Part shown: piece after piece, positions 23,489-31,225 of the stretch | How positions within the stretch are numbered: the first letter of the stretch is position 1 | How the letters are laid out: each line of letters starts with the position of its first letter | Assembly (NCBI GenBank): GCA_036402075.1 | Contig: DASWTP010000089.1 | Coordinates: 1 to 34,441, forward strand | Reading direction: 5' to 3' | From: Chryseosolibacter sp036402075 | GTDB lineage: Bacteria > Bacteroidota > Bacteroidia > Cytophagales > Cyclobacteriaceae | Length of the DNA: 34,441 nt | The notes under the pieces: generated by a model | The model's database searches: none | Told to the model about the DNA's origin: nothing | What the model saw: the letters and a program-made list of their open reading frames with translations, nothing else | Made by a program: the position numbers and the translations under genes

Positions 23489-23508
23489 TTAAATATATAA
23501 ATATTTAA
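23489..23508. promoter_or_regulatory. AT-rich palindrome upstream of the second RND operon
   Basis: TTAAATATATAAATATTTAA is a 20-bp inverted repeat (8-bp arms, 4-base centre) in the 147-base gap between the ArsR gene and the adaptor gene. It is a good candidate for a regulator site or a promoter-associated element. I found no clean -33/-7 pair beside it. Confidence 0.45.
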
Positions 23509-23602
23509 GTTAATCGATTTTAAATGTTCTAACACGGGTTTTTTACCACCCGGCTTACGTCATTTTTTTACCCATATCCAAAAAACATACAAACACGTAA
23601 CT

Positions 23603-24685
23603 ATGAAGCAATTATCCAAAGCCCTCACGATCTCGAAAGGACTCGTTCTCGCTGGAATCATCGCAGCAGGCGCCATTGTGCAAGGATGCTACATTCAGGC
23701 AAAAGAAAACGATAGCAATACATCTGTGTCTTCCCTACCACCTGCGACCCCGGTGGATGCCGTTGTGCTCCAGCCGGAAGCGCTGAACGAAGAACTTGAA
23801 GTCACTGGCAATCTGCTCGCAAACCAGCACGTTGAAATTGTCAGTGAATTAACACGCAAAGTCACCCAGGTGCATGTGCGCGAAGGAAGCCATGTGAGAA
23901 AGAACGAGCTCCTCTTCCAGCTTGATGACGCAGACCTGCAGGCCCAGCTCCAACGCTTGCGGCAGCAGGAGAAACTCGCATCGCTCAACGAAACGCGAAT
24001 GAAAGACCTGATACAAAATGACGCGATTGTTCAACAAGATTACGATGAGGCGTTCACGAACCTGAAAGTGCTCCAGGCTCAAATTGATGAGCTGCTGGTG
24101 ACGCTCGACAAAACGCGTATCGTTGCTCCGTTTGACGGGCAGGTAGGGATGATCAACACGCACCGCGGAGCTGTTGTATCGGTCAATACAACCCTAACAG
24201 ACATCGAAGACAACAGCATCCTGAAACTCGAATTTTCAGTTCCCGAGAAGTATGCACATAAAATCGCCCTGGGAAGTAAACAGGAATTTCGGATTGCATC
24301 TGATGAACAAAGATACCACGCAACGGTTTATGCCAAATCCCCTGGACTTAACAGCGAAACGCGGAACCTCAAGATCCGAGCGCATGCGACAAATCCAAAT
24401 CAGCGCCTGCTTCCGGGTCAGTCCGCACGCGTCAGTTTAACACTTGGTGCTGGCACTGACGCGGTGCTGGTTCCATCGCATGCCCTCATCCCCTCTCCGG
24501 AAGGCTACAGTGTTTTGAAAGCAACGCATGGCATTGCACAGCTGCAACCAGTCGAAATCGGGCTTCGCAAGCTGAAAAGCGTTGAGATCAAAAATGGTCT
24601 CACAGCAGGCGATACCGTAATTGTCAGCAACCTCCTGCGCATCGGATCAGGATCACCGATCCATATCGTTACGCTCAATAAGTAA
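23603..24685 (+). CDS. RND efflux periplasmic adaptor, lipoprotein (second system)
   Basis: This 360-residue protein has a lipoprotein signal ending AIVQGC (C29). After a flexible Ser/Pro linker it shows LEVTGNLLANQHVEIVSELT, a lipoyl half with VHVREGSHVRKNELLFQLDD, a short helical hairpin (LQRLRQQEKLASLNETRMKD), the second lipoyl half TRIVAPFDGQVGMI, a beta-barrel with FSVPEKYAHKIALG and a membrane-proximal domain ending VIVSNLLRIGSGSPI. Sequence and hairpin length differ from the adaptor at 18666, so the two systems are not a recent duplication. It lies 26 bases upstream of its pump gene. Confidence 0.95.
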   Translation: MKQLSKALTISKGLVLAGIIAAGAIVQGCYIQAKENDSNTSVSSLPPATPVDAVVLQPEALNEELEVTGNLLANQHVEIVSELTRKVTQVHVREGSHVRKNELLFQLDDADLQAQLQRLRQQEKLASLNETRMKDLIQNDAIVQQDYDEAFTNLKVLQAQIDELLVTLDKTRIVAPFDGQVGMINTHRGAVVSVNTTLTDIEDNSILKLEFSVPEKYAHKIALGSKQEFRIASDEQRYHATVYAKSPGLNSETRNLKIRAHATNPNQRLLPGQSARVSLTLGAGTDAVLVPSHALIPSPEGYSVLKATHGIAQLQPVEIGLRKLKSVEIKNGLTAGDTVIVSNLLRIGSGSPIHIVTLNK

Positions 24686-24711
24686 TCTAACGCATAAATT
24701 TCTGTTCAATA

Positions 24712-27700
24712 ATGAGTGCAATTTCTCAAATCAGTATTTCACGTCCGGTTCTGGCCGGGGTGATGTCGGTCTTGCTTATGCTGTTTGGCATAGTCGGGTA
24801 CTTCTATCTTGGAACGCGCGAATATCCGATTACCGATTCACCGATTGTGACGATCACAACGGTATATCCAGGCGCCAGTGCCGACATTATCGCGTCACAG
24901 GTAACGAAACCTTTGGAAGAGGCGGTAGCGGAAGCGAATGGCATTCGCGCGTTAACCTCGATTTCGCGGGAGCAGGTTAGTATTATTAAAGCCGAATTTA
25001 ATCTTGATGCCGATCTTGAAGCTGCTGCCAATGATGTGCGGGACAAGGTTTCAAAATCGCGACAGCAGCTGCCCTCAGACATCGAACCCACAATCGTGGA
25101 AAAAATGGGGCCGCAGGATTTCCTGGTATTCCTGACCGTTCAAAGTGACACGCGAAGCCTGGAAGATGTTACCGATTTTGTCAACATCAATATCAAAGAA
25201 CGTTTGCAATCGATCCCTGGAGTTCGTCTCGTAGAATCGTATGCAGGCCGAAAAAGGGCGATGCGATTGCGAATGGATCCTGTGAAGCTCGCGTCCTACA
25301 ATCTCACACCGGAAGATGTGCAGGCCGCCCTTCAGCGCGAGAACGTAGACCTGCCAAGTGGAAGAATTGAAGGAGCAAACACCGAGATCTCCCTGCGAAC
25401 CGAAGGCCGCCTGGTCACCGAGGACGATTTCAACAACATGATCGTGGCCGAACAAGATGGAGCAATCATCCGGTTCAGCGACATTGGTACGGCAGTGATG
25501 TCGTCACAAAATGAACGCACCGCGATGATCATTGGTGAAGGCAATTCCGCCCGGTACGGAGTTGGCACAGCAGTGCAACCCCAGCGTGGGGCAAATTCCC
25601 TCGAAATTGTAGATGAATTTAAGAAACGCTACGAGGAGATCGTTGCCAGCGCACCGAAGGATTATATCATCCACATGGGAAAGGATTTTACGATTCCCGT
25701 CCGAAACTCGCTGGCCGAAGTTGAGGAAACGCTCATCCTCGCTTTTGCCCTGGTCGCGATCATCATCTTTATCTTTCTGCGTGACTGGCGAAGTACCATC
25801 ATTCCGCTTGTCGCAATTCCAGTATCGATAATCTCGGCATTCTTTATCATGTATATCGCTGACTTCTCGATCAACGTTCTTACGTTGTTGGGGCTGGTGC
25901 TCGCCATTGGTTTGGTGGTTGATGACGCCATTGTGGTGCTCGAAAATATTTTTCACAAGATTGAAAACGGCATGGCCCCCCTGGAAGCAGCCCGAAAAGG
26001 CTCCGATGAGATCTATTTTGCCGTTATCTCAACCACTGTGACACTTGCCGCAGTATTTCTTCCTATTCTTTTCCTCGGTGGGATTACCGGTCAGTTGTTC
26101 CGCGAATTCGCCATCGTTGTTGCCGGCTCCGTGCTGATCTCGGCCTTTGTTGCCTTGACACTGTCACCGATGATGAGCGCGTATCTCCTTAAAGCGAATG
26201 CCACGCAAGGTTGGCTTTATCGGAAGACTGAGCCATGGTTCCAGGCCTTGAACACAAAATACGATCAACTGCTGAAGCTCTTCTTCCGCGCCAAATGGGT
26301 CAGCTTTGTTGTGCTGGCACTTTCATTCGGCATTGCCTGGCTGCTGGCAGGAAGCCTTCCTTCAGAGCTCGCTCCACTCGAAGACCGGTCGCAAATCGGA
26401 ATTGCTGTCATTGCTCCCGAAGGAACGTCTTTCGAAAATATGGAGGCCACCATGAAAGAGATCAACCAATATATCAGTGACTCAATCCCCGACATGGATG
26501 GTGACCGAACGTACGCAGCGGTCTCCGCAGGACTTGGCAACCTCGTGCTTCCGGTGAACAGCGCATTCCAATGGGTCTTTCTCGTGGAACCCAAAGACCG
26601 GAAGAGCGGATTAACACAACAGCAGATCTTCAATAAGATCGCTGCAGCGACTTCCAAATTCAGAAATGTAATTTGCATCCCTATCCAGTTCCCCACTATT
26701 GGAAACTCGGATGGCCAGCCCCTGCAGTACGTGATCCAGTCACCTGACTTGAAGTCACTTTCAGAAGCGCTTCCTAAGATGATGGCCGAGGTTCAGAAAA
26801 ATGGAAAATTCAATTTTGCCGATCCTGATTTTAAGATCAACAGGCCGGAGATTGGTATCAGCATCGACCGTCAAAAGGCCGCACAGAGTGGCATCTCCAG
26901 CGAGGCAATCGGGCGAACCTTACAGCTTGCGCTCAGTGGTCGCAGGTACGGTTACTTCATTTATAACGACAGACAATACGAAGTGATTGGACAGCTCGAG
27001 CGATCAGACAGATCGGCCCCTTCAGATTTACGCTCTGTTTTTGTCAAATCTGAGAGCGGAGAAATGGTTTCACTTGACAATGTTGTGAATCTGCGTGAGT
27101 CTGTGAGTCCTCCCGCGATCTACCGGTACAACCAGTCATACAGCGCGACCATCTCGGCAACTCCGGCAACCGGTGTAAGCCTGGGTGAAGCGATCGATGA
27201 AATGAACGTGATTGCAAAGAGAACGCTTCCCTCCAACTTCCGTACCGAGCTTGCCGGGCAGAGTCGCGACTACGCAGAAAGCAGCGAAAGTTTAATCTTC
27301 GCCTTCATCTTCGCTATCCTGTTGATTTACCTGGTGCTCGCAGCTCAGTTTGAAAGCCTCATCGATCCATTCATCATCCTGCTCACAGTGCCGATGGCAG
27401 TGACGGGCGCGCTGATCACCTTGTGGATCACGGGGCAGTCGATCAATATTTTCAGCCAGATTGGAATCATCATGCTCATTGGTCTGATCACCAAAAATGG
27501 AATTCTCATCGTGGAGTTTGCCAATCAATACAAGCAGCAAGGCTATGGTGTACGCGATGCAGTGCTCGCTGCGGCCTCGTCACGCTTCCGGCCGATCTTG
27601 ATGACTACACTTGCCATGATCTTCGGAACGTTGCCGATCGCATTGTCTCTCGGAAACTCTTCAGGAAGCAGAAGCTCCCTTGGAATCGCGGTAGTGGGCG

Positions 27701-27825
27701 GGCTTGTCTTCGCGGGCATCCTCACGCTGTTTGTAATCCCAGCGGTCTACTCCTATTTCTCGATACCGTATCGAAAAACGGCAACGACTGACACAACAAC
27801 TGCACCGCAAATCGCGCACGCGTGA
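24712..27825 (+). CDS. RND efflux pump (second system)
   Basis: This 1037-residue inner-membrane pump has an N-terminal SISRPVLAGVMSVLLMLFG, a first porter domain with TREYPITDSPIVTITTVYPG, helix 4 with the aspartate pair D404-D405 (GLVVDDAIVVLENIF) and helix 10 with the conserved lysine in LIGLITKNGILIVEFANQ. The SPEAxQ-like porter sequences and overall length place it in the large HAE1 branch, but it is clearly diverged from the pump at 15420 (for example EYPITDSP against QFPEIAPP). Substrates cannot be predicted. It is the middle gene of an adaptor-pump-channel operon under a likely ArsR regulator. Confidence 0.96.
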   Translation: MSAISQISISRPVLAGVMSVLLMLFGIVGYFYLGTREYPITDSPIVTITTVYPGASADIIASQVTKPLEEAVAEANGIRALTSISREQVSIIKAEFNLDADLEAAANDVRDKVSKSRQQLPSDIEPTIVEKMGPQDFLVFLTVQSDTRSLEDVTDFVNINIKERLQSIPGVRLVESYAGRKRAMRLRMDPVKLASYNLTPEDVQAALQRENVDLPSGRIEGANTEISLRTEGRLVTEDDFNNMIVAEQDGAIIRFSDIGTAVMSSQNERTAMIIGEGNSARYGVGTAVQPQRGANSLEIVDEFKKRYEEIVASAPKDYIIHMGKDFTIPVRNSLAEVEETLILAFALVAIIIFIFLRDWRSTIIPLVAIPVSIISAFFIMYIADFSINVLTLLGLVLAIGLVVDDAIVVLENIFHKIENGMAPLEAARKGSDEIYFAVISTTVTLAAVFLPILFLGGITGQLFREFAIVVAGSVLISAFVALTLSPMMSAYLLKANATQGWLYRKTEPWFQALNTKYDQLLKLFFRAKWVSFVVLALSFGIAWLLAGSLPSELAPLEDRSQIGIAVIAPEGTSFENMEATMKEINQYISDSIPDMDGDRTYAAVSAGLGNLVLPVNSAFQWVFLVEPKDRKSGLTQQQIFNKIAAATSKFRNVICIPIQFPTIGNSDGQPLQYVIQSPDLKSLSEALPKMMAEVQKNGKFNFADPDFKINRPEIGISIDRQKAAQSGISSEAIGRTLQLALSGRRYGYFIYNDRQYEVIGQLERSDRSAPSDLRSVFVKSESGEMVSLDNVVNLRESVSPPAIYRYNQSYSATISATPATGVSLGEAIDEMNVIAKRTLPSNFRTELAGQSRDYAESSESLIFAFIFAILLIYLVLAAQFESLIDPFIILLTVPMAVTGALITLWITGQSINIFSQIGIIMLIGLITKNGILIVEFANQYKQQGYGVRDAVLAAASSRFRPILMTTLAMIFGTLPIALSLGNSSGSRSSLGIAVVGGLVFAGILTLFVIPAVYSYFSIPYRKTATTDTTTAPQIAHA

Positions 27826-27854
27826 TCAGCCTCATCATTTCAAACATCAAAACA

Positions 27855-29186
27855 ATGAAGAACTTTTTTTTACTTGTATTTCTATATTTGATTTTGCTCT
27901 CCGCGTTGGTCTTTGCCGCGTCCGCTCAGACACTCACGCTCGAAGAGTCCGTGTCCCTCACGCTCGCCAATAATCCACGTGTGAAGGCAATAACACTTGA
28001 AACAGCAAAAAGTAAGCAGCAAAGCACAATCGCCCGCGCACTTTATTTACCAAGTGTGTCACTTGCCGCAAGCGCAAACCATTATTTCCAGCGACCCGTA
28101 TTCTTCGGCTTTGGCGAACAATCGAATCAAGATCAAATTTCATATGGAAGGTTTGGGGGCGAAGATCAATTGGCTGGCGGAATCGTTTTTGAACAGGCCC
28201 TTTGGAATCCACAGGCATTTCCTATAATACGACAGGCAACACTGCGGGAAAAAGAAGCTGATCTTCTACTGCAGGAAGAGCAAGTGAAGATTGTGGCGCA
28301 GGTGAAGCAAACGTACCTTCAACTGCTCATCCTTACCGAACGTATCAAGCTCAAGCAGCAAAATCTTGACCGGAACAGAAAGGTGCTGCAGGATTCACGA
28401 ATTTTGCTGGCACAGGGGAAAGCCCTTCGCATCGACACCCTTCGTGCCTATACGTCCATGAAAAACCTGGAGCCTGAACATCTAAAGTTGCAGAACGAAC
28501 TGGCAACAGCAAGGCTTCGGCTAGCGGCACTGATCGGGATCGACTCCCTGCGAGACATAAGTCCGGCAGACTCGCTGATCATCCCTGTACCAAAAAACCT
28601 TCCGGATGAATCGGAAGTATATTTGATCACCCTTGCCTCCAATCCGGCAGTCAGGCGACTCGCCCTGCAGGAGTCGATCCATGAGCAATCATCCCGACAA
28701 ATTCAGGCGCAACGTCTTCCTGTGCTTGCCCTGACGGGACAATACTTCGTGCAGTCGCAAACAAACAACTTCGACTATGGTAACATGCCTTTGCCGGCTA
28801 CATCGTACCTCGGCATACGGATAGCGTTGCCGTTGTTTAACGGACTTTCCGTTCATGCACGCGGCCAGCAATCCATGCTGCAGGAGCGCCAGTCTTCACT
28901 CTTATTGAAAAATGCTGAAGAAAATCTGCGGTCGGACGTTCACCAGCTTGTATCAGCATACAATGAAACATTATCCCGAATTACCATCGCCAAAACCGTC
29001 AGCGAAACCGCAAAATTAACATTCGACATTGTTCAATACCGATACAAGAACGGAGTTTCGTCACGCCTCGAGCTGACAGATTCCGAACTCGCACTCACAC
29101 AGGCGCAGTCAAACTACCTGGAGGCGATTTACGATTACCTGACCACACGTATTCGGTTATTCGAGCTTATGGGAAAAACAGATTGA
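27855..29186 (+). CDS. TolC-family outer-membrane efflux protein (second system)
   Basis: I start at ATG 27855 (443 residues) because it gives a signal peptide, MKNFFLLVFLYLILLSALVF followed by AASAQ. A GTG at 27822, overlapping the pump stop, would add a poor leader. Two OEP repeats are visible, with TLEESVSLTLANNPRVKAIT at the start, helical coils, the second half LASNPAVRRLALQES, then RLPVLALTGQY and LPLFNGLSVHARGQQS, and a C-terminal coil with LELTDSELALTQAQSNYLEA. It lacks a lipobox, unlike the channel of the first system. It is the exit duct for the pump encoded 30 bases upstream, and a hairpin terminator follows the stop codon. Confidence 0.94.
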   Translation: MKNFFLLVFLYLILLSALVFAASAQTLTLEESVSLTLANNPRVKAITLETAKSKQQSTIARALYLPSVSLAASANHYFQRPVFFGFGEQSNQDQISYGRFGGEDQLAGGIVFEQALWNPQAFPIIRQATLREKEADLLLQEEQVKIVAQVKQTYLQLLILTERIKLKQQNLDRNRKVLQDSRILLAQGKALRIDTLRAYTSMKNLEPEHLKLQNELATARLRLAALIGIDSLRDISPADSLIIPVPKNLPDESEVYLITLASNPAVRRLALQESIHEQSSRQIQAQRLPVLALTGQYFVQSQTNNFDYGNMPLPATSYLGIRIALPLFNGLSVHARGQQSMLQERQSSLLLKNAEENLRSDVHQLVSAYNETLSRITIAKTVSETAKLTFDIVQYRYKNGVSSRLELTDSELALTQAQSNYLEAIYDYLTTRIRLFELMGKTD

Positions 29187-29203
29187 CCGACACCACCATA
29201 GGG

Positions 29204-29247
29204 CCTTGGAGCAACGGGTTGCGTTTGCTTCAAGGTCTTTGGTTTTA
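29204..29247 (+). terminator. Terminator of the second RND operon
   Basis: An 11-bp stem with one G-T pair, CCTTGGAGCAA (29204-29214) and TTGCTTCAAGG (29225-29235), has a 10-base loop and is followed by TCTTTGGTTTT. It stands 18 bases after the channel stop codon, between convergent genes. Confidence 0.75.
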
Positions 29248-29290
29248 GACAAGTCAGATTTTTTCAAATGGCTGGAAGTAGTTCTGCCAA

Positions 29291-31123
29291 TCAGCTAAAT
29301 ATTTCCGCGGTTTCCGTATGAACTACATCGATAGATTCGGGGACGGCTTGATGGCCGTGTTTAAAATTTGTGAGTCTGAGATAAAAAACGGTCCATTCAC
29401 CAAGCACTGACTTCACTGCAATTTTTCCGCGAAGCATTTTCACCGACTCTTTTACCAGGAATAACCCAATGCCTGTGCCCTTCGAATGTTCTACTGCCCG
29501 ATAGAACATTTGAAATATTTTGCCAAGGTGCTGTTTGCCGATGCCGATTCCATTGTCTTCAATCGACAGCTTCAGGCAATTGTCTAGGATAGCCCCTTCA
29601 ATCTTCACATAACATTTTGGTTTTGAGATATCGAGGTAGCGAAATGAGTTGCTGACCAAGTTCTTAATGATGATCTCGAGTCTTGTTTTGTCGGTGTAAA
29701 AATCATCCCCTGAGATGCTTAGTGAGACGTGCACCCGATCAGCGTTCGGCAAAAACTGCAGGGAGTCGATGCAGGCACGAACGATGCTTTCAAGATCTAC
29801 CCTTTCGATGACCAACGTCTGCCTTTTGTTCTTAGCGTAGTCCGTAATGTCATTGATAAAACCATTCAGTTTGCGCACGGAAGCACTCATCATATGAAAA
29901 TAGTGACCATGCTGAGGGCTGTCTATTTCCTTCTCCGCGAGGTGGACGAGTCCATCGAGCGATGCCAGTGGTGATTTAAGATCATGGGCAGCGCTGTAGA
30001 TGAAGCGGTCTAATTCTTCATTGAGGGTTTTCAGCTCGTTGTTCTGCTTCAGTATCTCATTGAATTGGGATTTTAGCTTGCGGCTCATCTTAATGAACGA
30101 GCTTGAAAGCGTGCTGATCTCATCATTGGTTAGGGTCATTTCAAGCTCATGCTCATTGAGACCTTCACTGATCATAAACTTACCCATGCTTTGCGACAGC
30201 TTTTTGATAGGTCGTGCAAGCCGGGTTGATGTGAAGTATGTGAGCAGGCAAGATGGAATGATCAAGGCGAGTGAAATCACCGAAAACCAAATCGCGCTTT
30301 CGGTTATGATCTCTTCTTTTCGCTTGTTGACCGACTCGTCCAGCAAGGTGAGGGTATCGAAAATAGAAATCGTCTCTGTGTTGAGTGTTCCCAGGTACCC
30401 GGCTTGGGGCGTAATACCAATTTCGAACGTCAGTTCGGTCAGCCGATTGAATTCATCCTGGTATTTCCGGAGGATTAAATCCGTGGAAGATCGACCGGAT
30501 GCCGTTAGTTGTATTGACAGTTTGGCGCACAGTTGATTAAACTTGTCGATGTATTGCTTCTCTTTGCGCAATAAAAAATCCTTTTCGTGGCGTCTTAAGA
30601 AAAGTACGTCCGCTAACTGAAGACCAGGTTGTTGTTCGAGACGGTGCGCCTGCTCACGCATTAAACCCTCCAGCCCGAAATCCTTAAAGCCTCGCACATT
30701 AATCTTGTCCACAAGAATTTGAAAAGTGCTGTCATACCGGACCAGTGACCGGTTGATGCTGTCAAGCTCAACTCCCTGCATAAATTTCCAGCGCTTCATA
30801 TCGTGCCCAAGACTTCTCTGCCTGGACGTAATCTCGGCAAGAAGGCGTTGACGCCTGGTGAGCAGGCCGCTCTGATGAGTCCCGAAATAGTTGACGTTCA
30901 GTGTTTCGAATCGAAGGAAATCGAGGTCGGTGCTGATGAGGTTGATGATCTGCAGCCGTTGATTGGCAAAATCCTGACCAAGGCGATTTGCTTCGTTGGA
31001 GCGGTCGAGAAAATAAAGCGCCAACAGCGTGATGATGACAATGTTAATCACGAGGATTCCATAGGAGAAAAAAAGGCGCTGCTTGATCGAAGGTGTTCGG
31101 AACATCAGTTGAAAACGCAACAT
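29291..31123 (-). CDS. Membrane sensor histidine kinase with HBM-like sensor domain
   Basis: This 610-residue kinase has TM1 (about 17-39), a helical periplasmic sensor domain (40-275) carrying RRHEKDFLLRKEKQYIDKF (178-196, resembling the conserved stretch of HBM domains), TM2 (276-299), a HAMP linker (295-350), a coil, the HisKA helix with phospho-acceptor H380 (SAAHDLKSPLASL) and an ATPase domain with N box KNLVSNSFRY, G1 box EDNGIGIG and G2 box KGTGIGLFLVKES. A short tail follows. HBM-type sensors bind small organic acids or similar ligands. No response regulator is adjacent. The gene lies 102 bases downstream of another kinase gene on the same strand. Confidence 0.94.
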   Translation of the reverse strand: MLRFQLMFRTPSIKQRLFFSYGILVINIVIITLLALYFLDRSNEANRLGQDFANQRLQIINLISTDLDFLRFETLNVNYFGTHQSGLLTRRQRLLAEITSRQRSLGHDMKRWKFMQGVELDSINRSLVRYDSTFQILVDKINVRGFKDFGLEGLMREQAHRLEQQPGLQLADVLFLRRHEKDFLLRKEKQYIDKFNQLCAKLSIQLTASGRSSTDLILRKYQDEFNRLTELTFEIGITPQAGYLGTLNTETISIFDTLTLLDESVNKRKEEIITESAIWFSVISLALIIPSCLLTYFTSTRLARPIKKLSQSMGKFMISEGLNEHELEMTLTNDEISTLSSSFIKMSRKLKSQFNEILKQNNELKTLNEELDRFIYSAAHDLKSPLASLDGLVHLAEKEIDSPQHGHYFHMMSASVRKLNGFINDITDYAKNKRQTLVIERVDLESIVRACIDSLQFLPNADRVHVSLSISGDDFYTDKTRLEIIIKNLVSNSFRYLDISKPKCYVKIEGAILDNCLKLSIEDNGIGIGKQHLGKIFQMFYRAVEHSKGTGIGLFLVKESVKMLRGKIAVKSVLGEWTVFYLRLTNFKHGHQAVPESIDVVHTETAEIFS

Positions 31124-31225
31124 TACTACATTGCTGCCAAAACGGTGTTATCCGTTACGTTAAGAGAACGTTAAATGATTGCTGAATGCCATCAATAACG
31201 GACGGCAGCTGCGGAAGCTGCGGTG

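Noticed and set aside
23535..23552. Short hairpin CGGGT / ACCCG with a T-rich loop upstream of the second adaptor gene
   Set aside because: Only 5 bp, with the T run in the loop instead of after the stem, so not a convincing terminator or attenuator.
31205..31221. GCAGCT-GCGGA-AGCTGC repeat between the two kinase genes
   Set aside because: A 6-bp hairpin with no T run on the minus strand; could be a weak terminator but equally a chance direct repeat.
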